A program made the position numbers and the translations under genes. A stretch of 6,963 nt of DNA from contig CADCPD010000080.1 in NCBI GenBank assembly GCA_902803265.1, forward strand, positions 1 through 6,963, in the 5' to 3' direction. The notes under the pieces were generated by a model. That model worked only from the letters and a program-made list of their open reading frames with translations. It made no database searches and had not been told where the DNA came from. This DNA is from an uncultured bacterium. GTDB lineage: Bacteria > Cyanobacteriota > Vampirovibrionia > Gastranaerophilales > Gastranaerophilaceae. This document shows positions 1 through 6,071 of this stretch, piece by piece; the stretch's first letter is position 1; every line of letters begins with the position of its first letter.

Positions 1-1069
1 AGCTCCTGTTATTTTGGAGTTAAAAAAATATCCCGAAAAGTATAATGTTATAATATGCAATACGGAACAACAAAAAGAACTTTCAAATCAAACATTATCA
101 TATTTTAATTTGAAAGCCGACATTAATTTGGACTGTATGAAACAAAATCAAAGTTTGACTGAAGTTCAGGCAAGAATTTTAACATCACTAAGCGAAGTTT
201 TTAACCAGAATAAAATTGATGCAACAATAGTTCAGGGTGACACAATGACAGTTCTTTGCGGAGCATTAACAAGTTTTTATAATAGAACTCCGATATTTCA
301 CATAGAAGCCGGTTTACGTTCTTATGATTTATTTGAACCGTTTCCGGAAGAAGTTATGCGCCAAATGACATCACGTGTTGCAGATTTACATTTTTGTCCT
401 ACAGAAAAAAACAAAAAGGCATTATTAAAAGAAGACATTGATAAAAATAAAATTCACGTTGTTGGAAATACCGTAATTGACGCTCTTTTCTGTTTATCGG
501 ACAAAACAATAAACAATGCAAAAAAATTCTACGAAGAAAAAAATATAACAGTAAACGATAATACAGTATTAATTACGGCACACAGACGTGAAAATCATGG
601 AGAAAGACTGGATAGAATTATAAATGCAATAAAAACTTTGTCGGAAAAGCATAAGTTTCATAATTTTATAATTCCGGTACATCCAAATCCAAACGTGAAA
701 GAAAAGATTTATAAGAATTTAGACCATATTGAAAATATACACTTATTGGATCCCTTGGATTATCCAAACCTTGTATATTTGATGAAAAATGCAAAATTAA
801 TTTTGACAGACAGCGGAGGAATTCAAGAAGAAGCTCCGTCATTCGGATGTCCTACACTTGTAATGAGATATGAAACAGAACGACAAGAAGGCATTGAAGC
901 CGGAGTTTCAACTCTTGTAGGCGCAGATTATGATAAAATTGTCAGTTTGAGTGAAGAGATTTTAGCTCAAGATAAAAAAGATACAAGATTAAAAGTTCAA
1001 AATCCATATGGAAACGGAAAATCAGCTCTCCAAATTGAAAAGCTGATTGCCGAATTCTTTAATATATAA
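1..1069 (+). CDS. wecB: UDP-N-acetylglucosamine 2-epimerase (non-hydrolysing), 5'-truncated
   Basis: This cytoplasmic enzyme interconverts UDP-GlcNAc and UDP-ManNAc and so supplies ManNAc-type sugars for surface polysaccharides. The reading frame is already open at base 2 and reads A-P-V-I-L-E-L-K-K, matching the family's usual MAPVVLELKK near residue 17-25. The true start therefore lies before the window, and roughly 16-18 residues, including the FGTRPE-type nucleotide-fold motif, are missing. The TTG at 14 is an internal Leu codon. Counting from that TTG, family motifs are QGDT (74-77), HIEAGLRS (96-103), PEEVMRQ (111-117), AHRREN (189-194), HPNPNVKE (223-230), DSGGIQEE (266-273) and a TERxE segment (288-292). 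Acidic and His residues known to be catalytic in the family (Asp of GDT, Glu of EAGLR, Glu of PEE, His of HRREN) are all present. The usual MRDTTERPE reads MRYETERQE here. The gene ends with TAA at 1067-1069. Identification is secure; the physiological pathway is not visible. Confidence 0.93.
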   Translation, partial: APVILELKKYPEKYNVIICNTEQQKELSNQTLSYFNLKADINLDCMKQNQSLTEVQARILTSLSEVFNQNKIDATIVQGDTMTVLCGALTSFYNRTPIFHIEAGLRSYDLFEPFPEEVMRQMTSRVADLHFCPTEKNKKALLKEDIDKNKIHVVGNTVIDALFCLSDKTINNAKKFYEEKNITVNDNTVLITAHRRENHGERLDRIINAIKTLSEKHKFHNFIIPVHPNPNVKEKIYKNLDHIENIHLLDPLDYPNLVYLMKNAKLILTDSGGIQEEAPSFGCPTLVMRYETERQEGIEAGVSTLVGADYDKIVSLSEEILAQDKKDTRLKVQNPYGNGKSALQIEKLIAEFFNI

Positions 1070-1080
1070 AATATATTTTA
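1067..1080. repeat. 14-bp palindrome joining two convergent stop codons
   Basis: TAAAATATATTTTA is a perfect palindrome. Its first three bases are the TAA stop of wecB on the + strand, and its last three are the TAA stop of the GH57 gene on the - strand. The intergenic gap is only 8 bp (1070-1077), so there is no room for a conventional GC-rich terminator between the genes. The two transcripts probably overlap at their 3' ends. The pure A/T content makes it a weak hairpin, and part of the symmetry follows simply from two facing TAA codons. Confidence 0.6.
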
Positions 1081-3579
1081 TTCCATTTGCTCAAGTAAAA
1101 TTCTATCAAATTTTGTTCTGTAAAATTCTGAATTGATGTTTAATTTCGTACTAATTGAAAATAACATTTCCAAAAAGTCTTTATCTCTTTTTGTATGATT
1201 TTTTTCAAATTCATACAAAATATCACCCATTTGGATAAATATTTTACTAAAAAAGATATTTTGAGCTTCAGAAATTTCCACATCCATATCTAAGTTTTCA
1301 ACTTGACTAAAAATATCTAAAGTTGCTTCTGCCTGACTATAATCAAGATTACCGGCAAGAAAAGTTATGCTTTGGAGTATTTTATTTGAAAAAATTCTGC
1401 TGGTTGGCATTTTATCAATTTCAATACCTAACAGTTTTGCTTCTGAATTTATATCTGCAGCCTCCTGAAAAAGACTTTCATCAAAGTATGTTTTTTCCCC
1501 TGCAAATAAATCATTGAATTTTTTAGTCAATGCGTATTGAGCAGAAATTTTAAATTCATCAGGAATATTTAGTCCTAATGATAACATTTGATGAATAGAA
1601 CTTTTACCGTCTTCATACATATTTCTGTATGTTTCTGCAAATTTATCCATTTGATCTTTCAATAACATATCCAAAATATTTTTACGTTCTTCAATAAAGA
1701 TATCTTTTAACGTAAAGTATTTTGAGCCGAAATATTCATCAATTTTTCTAATAATTTCGGTTAAAGGTTGATTTAAGAAAGTTTTAACTAAATCCTCCTG
1801 AGATTTTACGTAGTCTTTTTGATTTGTAAAATCTTTAATTGCACAGTGAAAATCTCCGCCTTGATATTGTATTAATACAATCATAGTATCAAAAGTTTCA
1901 AGGGTTATATTTGATTTAATTTCCAAATGAGCGACTACAAAATTTGTAGCACCTTTTGAAACCTTTTTATAAGCAATCTTCTTCATTGTATAACAATACA
2001 AATCTTCTTCTTCCTCAAAATCTTTAAATAAAGAAGAAATTGCCCACAATGAAGCCATCTGTTTAATACTTACAATACTTGGTCTTACAAATTTTTCGTA
2101 AATATCGCGACCGTTACCAAATTCTTTTATGTTACTTTCCGCTTTTTCCAACATTGATAAAAATTCTTCTTCCAAATTTTCATCTGTAAATGATTTTGCA
2201 AGCTGAATAGCTCTTGCGGCATATTTCATAATTTGAGTAGTTTCAATACCTGAAATTTCTGAGAAAAACCATCCGCAACTTGTAAACATCAACAAAGATT
2301 GTCTTTGAATTTCAAGCAATTTCATTGCAGAAACTTTAGCTTCTCCTGATAAACCATCAACAAAATTAGCTTTTTGATATTTTTTTACATTTAAAATAGA
2401 ACGATCTAAAATAACATCAATGTAATTATTTCTGGCTGCCCAAACATCTTTAAAGTATTTTTTACCTTCTTCTTCATAAATTGCAGCTAATTTATCTCTC
2501 AAAAGATTTAAAGCTTCACGAAGAGGCTTACGCCATTTTTGATTCCATCCCGGATGACCTCCTGTTGAACAACCACAATCGTCAGACCATCTACCAACAC
2601 CGTGGAAACAACTCCAGCTTGAAGACTGTTTTATATCTACTTCATATTTGACCCCAAATTTATCTAAAAATTCGCCATAATTTACGATTTGGAAGCCTTC
2701 ATCTTCGGCTCTTACTTTTACAACATAAGCTAAAGCCATATCTCCAAATTTTGTATGATGTCCGTAACTTTCACCATCCGTTGCAATATTTACTAACTGA
2801 GGATATTCTCTTTGATCAGAAACACCTTCTTTTAATCTTCTTATAAATTTATTTCCGTCCTTTAAAAGCTCATCAAACGCAACTGATTTAGAAATCGCAC
2901 CATCATAAAAGAACAAATCAATATATTTGCCCTTGCCATTTTTCAAATAATAACGGTATGGTCTTGCCGGATCAATATTACCCCAGCTTACATCTTGCCA
3001 ATTATCGGCTTCAATTTTTTTACATCTTAAAGCTTGATATGGAGAAAGAATTGTGAATTTAATACCATTATCAACCAATACACTCAAAGTTTCATCATCA
3101 ACTGCAGTTTCAGCAAGCCACATACCTTCCGGCTGTCTTCCAAAACGATAAAAGAAGTCTTTTATTCCCCATTTTACCTGAGCTTGTTTATCCTGATAAT
3201 TTGCAAGAGGCATAATTATATGGTTATAAACTTGAGCCAAAGCATTACCATGCCCGTTATGTTCAATAACACTTTCAATATCAGCCTTTATAATTCTGTC
3301 ATAAGTTTTGGGAGCATTTTCTTCCATCCAAGACAAAAGTGTCGCACCAAAATTAAAACTCATATATTCGTAGTTATTTACTAAATCCAAAATTTTACTT
3401 CTGCTGTCAACGATTTTAGATACAGAATTCGGATTGTAACATTCAAAGCAAATACGTTCATTCCAATCATGAAATGGAGCAGCACTTTCTTGTGTTTCTA
3501 TAGATTCAAGCCAAGGATTTTCTCTCGGCGGTTGATAAAAGTGCCCGTGTATAGTTAAAAAATTCTTTTTCTCACTCAT
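1078..3579 (-). CDS. GH57 family protein with C-terminal DUF3536 domain
   Basis: A predicted alpha-glucan-acting enzyme (amylase or 4-alpha-glucanotransferase type, retaining mechanism) of 833 residues with no signal peptide, so cytoplasmic. Residues counted from the chosen start: HGHFYQPPREN (11-21) is the first GH57 motif. WLAETAVD (154-161) carries the likely nucleophile Glu157. FFYDGAIS (223-230) carries the likely acid/base Asp226. TDGESYGHH (267-275) is another barrel motif. A Cys cluster follows (SCFHGVGRW...DCGC; Cys324, 335, 337), typical of this subfamily. The block around 425-447 (QRQSLLMFTSCGWFF, ISGIET) and YAARAIQLA are typical of the DUF3536 region, which fills the C-terminal half. 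An upstream in-frame ATG at 3615 would add 12 residues, but it lies inside an inverted repeat and has no Shine-Dalgarno. The ATG at 3579 has AGGGAG 10 nt upstream and gives MSEKKNFLTIHGHF. The substrate is unknown, and no glycogen genes are in view. Confidence 0.9.
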   Translation of the reverse strand: MSEKKNFLTIHGHFYQPPRENPWLESIETQESAAPFHDWNERICFECYNPNSVSKIVDSRSKILDLVNNYEYMSFNFGATLLSWMEENAPKTYDRIIKADIESVIEHNGHGNALAQVYNHIIMPLANYQDKQAQVKWGIKDFFYRFGRQPEGMWLAETAVDDETLSVLVDNGIKFTILSPYQALRCKKIEADNWQDVSWGNIDPARPYRYYLKNGKGKYIDLFFYDGAISKSVAFDELLKDGNKFIRRLKEGVSDQREYPQLVNIATDGESYGHHTKFGDMALAYVVKVRAEDEGFQIVNYGEFLDKFGVKYEVDIKQSSSWSCFHGVGRWSDDCGCSTGGHPGWNQKWRKPLREALNLLRDKLAAIYEEEGKKYFKDVWAARNNYIDVILDRSILNVKKYQKANFVDGLSGEAKVSAMKLLEIQRQSLLMFTSCGWFFSEISGIETTQIMKYAARAIQLAKSFTDENLEEEFLSMLEKAESNIKEFGNGRDIYEKFVRPSIVSIKQMASLWAISSLFKDFEEEEDLYCYTMKKIAYKKVSKGATNFVVAHLEIKSNITLETFDTMIVLIQYQGGDFHCAIKDFTNQKDYVKSQEDLVKTFLNQPLTEIIRKIDEYFGSKYFTLKDIFIEERKNILDMLLKDQMDKFAETYRNMYEDGKSSIHQMLSLGLNIPDEFKISAQYALTKKFNDLFAGEKTYFDESLFQEAADINSEAKLLGIEIDKMPTSRIFSNKILQSITFLAGNLDYSQAEATLDIFSQVENLDMDVEISEAQNIFFSKIFIQMGDILYEFEKNHTKRDKDFLEMLFSISTKLNINSEFYRTKFDRILLEQME

Positions 3580-3589
3580 CTGATAATAT

Positions 3590-3595
3590 CTCCCT
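3590..3595 (-). promoter_or_regulatory. Shine-Dalgarno that fixes the GH57 start
   Basis: On the - strand AGGGAG stands 10 nt before the ATG at 3579. The alternative in-frame ATG at 3615 is preceded only by A/T-rich inverted-repeat sequence, so this site decides the start in favour of 3579. Confidence 0.7.
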
Positions 3596-3605
3596 ATATT
3601 AAAAG

Positions 3606-3616
3606 ATTTTAGCATA
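3606..3616 (-). promoter_or_regulatory. Extended -10 promoter of the GH57 gene
   Basis: The - strand reads TATGCTAAAAT, an extended -10 (TG-n-TAAAAT, one mismatch from TATAAT). Transcription would begin near 3599, leaving a leader of about 20 nt that contains the AGGGAG ribosome site. No good -35 lies at 17 bp; the best match, ATGACA, is at 20 bp and falls inside the inverted repeat. Weak -35 boxes are tolerated in extended -10 promoters. The same box occurs upstream of two other genes in the window. Start site and strength are inferred, not observed. Confidence 0.5.
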
Positions 3617-3640
3617 TGACAAAATAAATTTTGTCATATG
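3613..3640. repeat. Perfect 13-bp inverted repeat, candidate operator over the GH57 promoter
   Basis: CATATGACAAAAT is followed by a 2-bp centre (AA) and then its exact reverse complement ATTTTGTCATATG. The element starts within the extended -10 box of the GH57 gene and covers the spacer and the -35 position. This is the geometry expected for a dimeric repressor's operator. It lies between the stop of the small secreted-protein gene (3669) and the GH57 start (3579). Neither side has a T-run, so it is a poor intrinsic terminator. In read-through RNA it could still fold into a 12-13 bp hairpin. The binding protein cannot be named from this window. Confidence 0.65.
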
Positions 3641-3668
3641 AATGATTTAATTATACACAAAAATATTT

Positions 3669-4193
3669 CTACTTATTAGCTTCTTTTTTCTTTAAAACTG
3701 TTAAACTGTCAACATCAACCCAAACATCACCTAACGCTGTTGAAAAAACAGTCCCTGTATACTCAATAGTATCACCATTATTTAATTCAATAAATTTTTC
3801 GGCCATTTCTCTTGTTAAAAAGTTTTTTATTTCTGAAAGAGGAATATCATTAGAAACATTAGGTCTTTGTATTAAGAAAGTAATATATTTTTCAGAACTT
3901 CTCATTGCAGGTTTATAGTCCAAACCTAATATTGAAAATTTATCAAATACGGCATTAATTTTAACTTTTTTATGAAGATATACATCAGGATTATCAACCA
4001 AATCTAATGGTTTAACACACATTATGCTTTCAGCTTTTTGAGTTAATTGAGAATTTAAAACAGTTGTTTTTGATTGTTCAACTACAGTTTTAGGAGTTTC
4101 CTTTTCAGAAATAGCCTTACTTGATGCAAAATTATTTCCAACACCAAGACCAAGTACAAAAAGCATTAAAGCTACTATTATTTTATTTTTCAT
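3669..4193 (-). CDS. Secreted protein of unknown function, probable OB-type beta-barrel
   Basis: I do not recognise a named family. The 174-residue product begins MKNKIIVALMLFVLGLGVG, a Sec-type signal peptide with a short Lys-rich head and hydrophobic core (5-19). The cleavage site is probably near the Ala/Ser-rich FASSKA (23-28). There is no lipobox Cys, so it is more likely soluble or periplasmic than a lipoprotein. A Thr/Ser/Gln/Lys-rich linker (28-55) leads to a compact domain (about 59-168) with alternating strands: YLHKKVKINAVFDKFS, KYITFLIQRP, a helix around FLTREMAEKFIEL, then GDTIEYTGTVFS and DVWVDVDSLTVLK. This order and the closing 'tolerated-ligand' type strands suggest an OB-like fold, but the fold is inferred. 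The start is supported by AAAGGA 7 nt upstream. The gene lies 45 bp downstream of the U32 gene and 89 bp upstream of the GH57 gene on the same strand, but appears to have its own promoter. Confidence 0.8.
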   Translation of the reverse strand: MKNKIIVALMLFVLGLGVGNNFASSKAISEKETPKTVVEQSKTTVLNSQLTQKAESIMCVKPLDLVDNPDVYLHKKVKINAVFDKFSILGLDYKPAMRSSEKYITFLIQRPNVSNDIPLSEIKNFLTREMAEKFIELNNGDTIEYTGTVFSTALGDVWVDVDSLTVLKKKEANK

Positions 4194-4200
4194 TTCATAA

Positions 4201-4206
4201 TCCTTT
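4201..4206 (-). promoter_or_regulatory. Shine-Dalgarno of the small secreted-protein gene
   Basis: On the - strand AAAGGA lies 7 nt before the ATG at 4193, a good position. It supports the start that yields the complete signal peptide. Confidence 0.65.
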
Positions 4207-4220
4207 CATTTATATAAATT

Positions 4221-4231
4221 ATTTTATCATA
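4221..4231 (-). promoter_or_regulatory. Extended -10 promoter of the small secreted-protein gene
   Basis: The - strand reads TATGATAAAAT (TG-A-TAAAAT). It is identical over 11 bp to the box at 5987-5997 upstream of the divergent membrane-protein gene. It falls entirely within the 45-bp gap after the U32 stop codon. The predicted start near 4214 leaves a leader of about 20 nt holding the AAAGGA site. No clear -35 is seen; the 17-bp position lies in the last codons of the U32 gene. Confidence 0.5.
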
Positions 4232-4238
4232 ATAAATT

Positions 4239-5903
4239 TTATTTACTATTAATCAGAAATCTACTATTCAAAAAATCTGTTAACAATATCGGTATAAATT
4301 TAGCATTTAGAGCCGAAAAATCAAAAACAAATTCATTAATTCCGACTTTTGTAAAGTAATCAATTTTATCAAAATTTTCTAAGATTTTATCAGAAAACAT
4401 ATGCATTCTGCAAAAACCATCACAAGTAAACGGAATAATTTTCTTTAAAGCCGGATCTTTAAGTGCAAAACCACCTCTATGACAAGGTGCTTTACAAGAA
4501 AGACGAGATACTATTGCACTGTCGTTATTTAGAGGACATAAGCCAGATGCAGGAATTCTCGTGTTTCCTGCTATTGTTAATTTTTTTCTCGGAATAATGT
4601 TTTTTATTTTTTTTACAGTATTTACAATATTTTCCTCATCATTAAAAGATGTAAAATCAATTGTATTAATCGGATACAAATTATTTAAACAATTAATAGA
4701 CATTGAATTTAAAAGGTTAATGCCTTGACCTATTTCAATTGGAATTCTGTTTAAATCTGAATCGTTTATAACATTCCAAAAATACCCTATATTATTTATA
4801 ATAAGGCTTGAAGGAAAAGGTTCTTCCAAAAGTAATTGTTTTTCGTATTCATAAACTCTGTCAAAATCTCTTTCAATTAAAATACGAGGAGTAGACATCT
4901 GAAAACGAATTCCATAATCATTACAGAATTTTTTAACTTTTTTAATTACTTGATCAAAACTACTTGTCGCCAAATCGGCAGTAGAAAGAATTTCACCATA
5001 TTCAATTGAATAGATAGGATTATATCCTAATTTTTTGATGAACTTTTTAACTTCTTTGATATGCGCCAATTCAGAAAGTCTTAAATTAATTTTAAATTTT
5101 TCTTCACCATAATATTCAAAACCTTTTATCAATCTGCTACGTTTTATATCCCATTCGAAAGTTTGAATATTTCGGCTGAATTTAAAATCTCGACCTTCAG
5201 CAGAAAGCATATCACCGGAAAAATGGTTTGTTTGATAAGTACACTTTCTAACATGCTTAAATGGTAATTTTTGATTTTTAAACATTTTTGGTTTTTGAAG
5301 GATTTTCTCAATCAATAAAATACCTTCCATAATTTCTTCAGATGTCGCAAATTTACCTTTAATCACAACTTTATCAATAGCATTTAATTTTTTTAAATCT
5401 TCACAACACCAAGGGAGATTATCTGAATCTATGGCAAGAGGAAGATTTGTAAATTTTTTAATCTTTGCTATATTTTTCATATAAATTTCTTCAGTAATAA
5501 TAACTCCATGCACTTTATGGAAATTATTTATAAAATCAATTCCTGATAAATTATGAATATCAAAATAAGAATCAATTATTACTTTAAAAGGAAGATTTTG
5601 AACTTTAATAGCTTCTAATATTGCAAAAGTATTAATAAAAATACCGTCAATTTTTGTTGTTTTTAAAAATTTTATAAGTTTTTTTATTTCAACTAAATCA
5701 TCTTCAGTAATGCTGTGCTTAAAATTGATATATATTTTTGAATTATTATTTTTAGCTTTATCAATAAATTCGTTAACATATTCAAAATTATTGTTTAAAA
5801 ATTTAGAATGATAGACGTAAAATTCACGACAACTAGTATTTTTTACAAAATTATCAATATCTTCAGGTTTTTTAATTGGCGAAACAACGATTATATCTTT
5901 CAT
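4239..5903 (-). CDS. U32 family protein (peptidase U32-like, two-part) with C-terminal cysteine set
   Basis: A 554-residue cytoplasmic protein without signal peptide or membrane segments. The N-terminal half (about 1-205) has the layout of a U32 TIM-barrel: EFYVYHSKF, then SKIYINFKHSITEDDL, KIDGIFINTF, FKVIIDSYFDIHN, GVIITEEI and LPLAID, alternating with helices. The region from about 265 onward looks like a second barrel segment (FKINLRLSELAHIKEVKKF, NPIYSIEYGEILST, IRFQMSTPRILIERDF, SLIINNIGYF). The end carries the family signature in divergent form: CPL (Cys456), Cys470, Cys474, a 'LKDP...IIPFTCDGFCRMHMF' stretch (Cys494, Cys498), then a strand FVFDF. U32 relatives include peptidase-annotated proteins and [4Fe-4S] tRNA/rRNA or ubiquinone hydroxylation factors (TrhP, RlhA, UbiU/UbiV), so the cysteines may bind an Fe-S cluster. 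Which function applies is not decidable here. No Shine-Dalgarno precedes the ATG, and a TATAAT lies only 6 nt upstream, suggesting a leaderless message. Confidence 0.8.
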   Translation of the reverse strand: MKDIIVVSPIKKPEDIDNFVKNTSCREFYVYHSKFLNNNFEYVNEFIDKAKNNNSKIYINFKHSITEDDLVEIKKLIKFLKTTKIDGIFINTFAILEAIKVQNLPFKVIIDSYFDIHNLSGIDFINNFHKVHGVIITEEIYMKNIAKIKKFTNLPLAIDSDNLPWCCEDLKKLNAIDKVVIKGKFATSEEIMEGILLIEKILQKPKMFKNQKLPFKHVRKCTYQTNHFSGDMLSAEGRDFKFSRNIQTFEWDIKRSRLIKGFEYYGEEKFKINLRLSELAHIKEVKKFIKKLGYNPIYSIEYGEILSTADLATSSFDQVIKKVKKFCNDYGIRFQMSTPRILIERDFDRVYEYEKQLLLEEPFPSSLIINNIGYFWNVINDSDLNRIPIEIGQGINLLNSMSINCLNNLYPINTIDFTSFNDEENIVNTVKKIKNIIPRKKLTIAGNTRIPASGLCPLNNDSAIVSRLSCKAPCHRGGFALKDPALKKIIPFTCDGFCRMHMFSDKILENFDKIDYFTKVGINEFVFDFSALNAKFIPILLTDFLNSRFLINSK

Positions 5904-5909
5904 TTTTTA

Positions 5910-5915
5910 ATTATA
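5910..5915 (-). promoter_or_regulatory. TATAAT -10 box very close to the U32 start
   Basis: The - strand has a perfect TATAAT with only 6 nt (TAAAAA) before the ATG at 5903. If used, transcription would begin at or next to the A of the start codon, giving a leaderless mRNA. This agrees with the lack of any purine-rich ribosome site upstream. No good -35 is present at 16-18 bp, and in A/T-rich DNA such hexamers are common, so support is moderate. Confidence 0.4.
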
Positions 5916-5924
5916 AAACATATG

Positions 5925-5943
5925 AAAATAAAATAAAATAAAT
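5925..5943. repeat. AAAAT pentamer tract
   Basis: Three tandem AAAAT units are followed by a partial AAAT in the divergent intergenic region, upstream of the U32 -10 box. It could act as an A-tract / UP-like element or bend the DNA. It is too short to claim phase variation and could be compositional. Confidence 0.4.
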
Positions 5944-5968
5944 GTTAAAAAAAGTAATGTTAAGAATT

Positions 5969-5997
5969 TTGTTTTTTATAAACACATATGATAAAAT
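5969..5997 (+). promoter_or_regulatory. Promoter of the GspC/PilP-like gene
   Basis: TTGTTT (5969-5974) is followed by a 17-bp spacer and TAAAAT (5992-5997). The -10 is extended by TG two bases upstream (TATGATAAAAT, 5987-5997). This is the best-spaced promoter candidate in the window, although the -35 matches TTGACA only in its first three bases. The start would be near 6004, leaving a leader of about 64 nt that holds the possible upstream ORF. The promoter faces away from the U32 promoter about 70 bp away. Confidence 0.5.
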
Positions 5998-6041
5998 GTA
6001 AAATACATTAGGAAATTGCGTAAAAATTACACAAATCGGAG

Positions 6042-6071
6042 ATGGAATCTAGGGGTGCGAAAAAGCCATGA
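6042..6071 (+). CDS. Possible 9-codon upstream ORF (leader peptide)
   Basis: ATG at 6042 opens a 9-codon frame, MESRGAKKP, ending in TGA at 6069-6071. That stop overlaps the start of the next gene as ATGA, the arrangement used for translational coupling. The weak point is initiation: GGAG lies directly against the ATG (6038-6041) with no proper spacing. It may be fortuitous, and no attenuation-type content (runs of one amino acid, alternative hairpins) is seen. Confidence 0.25.
   Translation: MESRGAKKP
6051..6055 (+). promoter_or_regulatory. Weak Shine-Dalgarno of the GspC/PilP-like gene
   Basis: AGGGG (followed by TG) lies 12 nt before the ATG at 6068, a longer spacing than usual. The frame has a TAG stop at 6050-6052, so 6068 is the first ATG available. 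The next in-frame ATG, at codon 23 (6134), would remove part of the cytoplasmic tail only. Confidence 0.4.

Noticed and set aside
14..16. TTG at 14 as the start codon of the epimerase
   Set aside because: The frame is open to the window edge, and the upstream codons encode A-P-V-I, matching the family's conserved N-terminal region, so the TTG is an internal leucine.
1020..1048. 8-bp inverted repeat AATCAGCT / AGCTGATT near the end of wecB, as a terminator
   Set aside because: It lies within the coding sequence, has a 13-nt loop and no following T-run; probably chance.
1323..1517. + strand open frame of 64 codons
   Set aside because: It lies wholly antisense to the DUF3536 region of the well-supported GH57 gene, has no family features and is explained as a shadow.
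3034..3384. + strand open frame of 116 codons
   Set aside because: Antisense to the GH57 catalytic motifs, with a Cys/His/Phe/Tyr-rich composition typical of a shadow frame.
3580..3615. N-terminal extension of the GH57 protein starting at the ATG at 3615
   Set aside because: That ATG lies in the inverted repeat without a ribosome site and at or before the predicted transcription start. The ATG at 3579 has AGGGAG at good distance and a family-like N-terminus.
3613..3640. The inverted repeat as a rho-independent terminator for the small secreted-protein gene
   Set aside because: The stem is A/T-rich with a 2-nt centre and is not followed by a T-run on the - strand; its overlap with a promoter favours an operator.
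6011..6067. Leader with GGGGTGCGAAAAAGCC, reminiscent of the GACGCAAAGCC core of a c-di-GMP-I riboswitch, attractive before a pilus-type gene
   Set aside because: The invariant GCAAA core and the GGCAAACC first strand are missing. Only tiny stems (GTAA/TTAC, AGAT/ATCT) can be drawn, and the leader is too short before the ATG.
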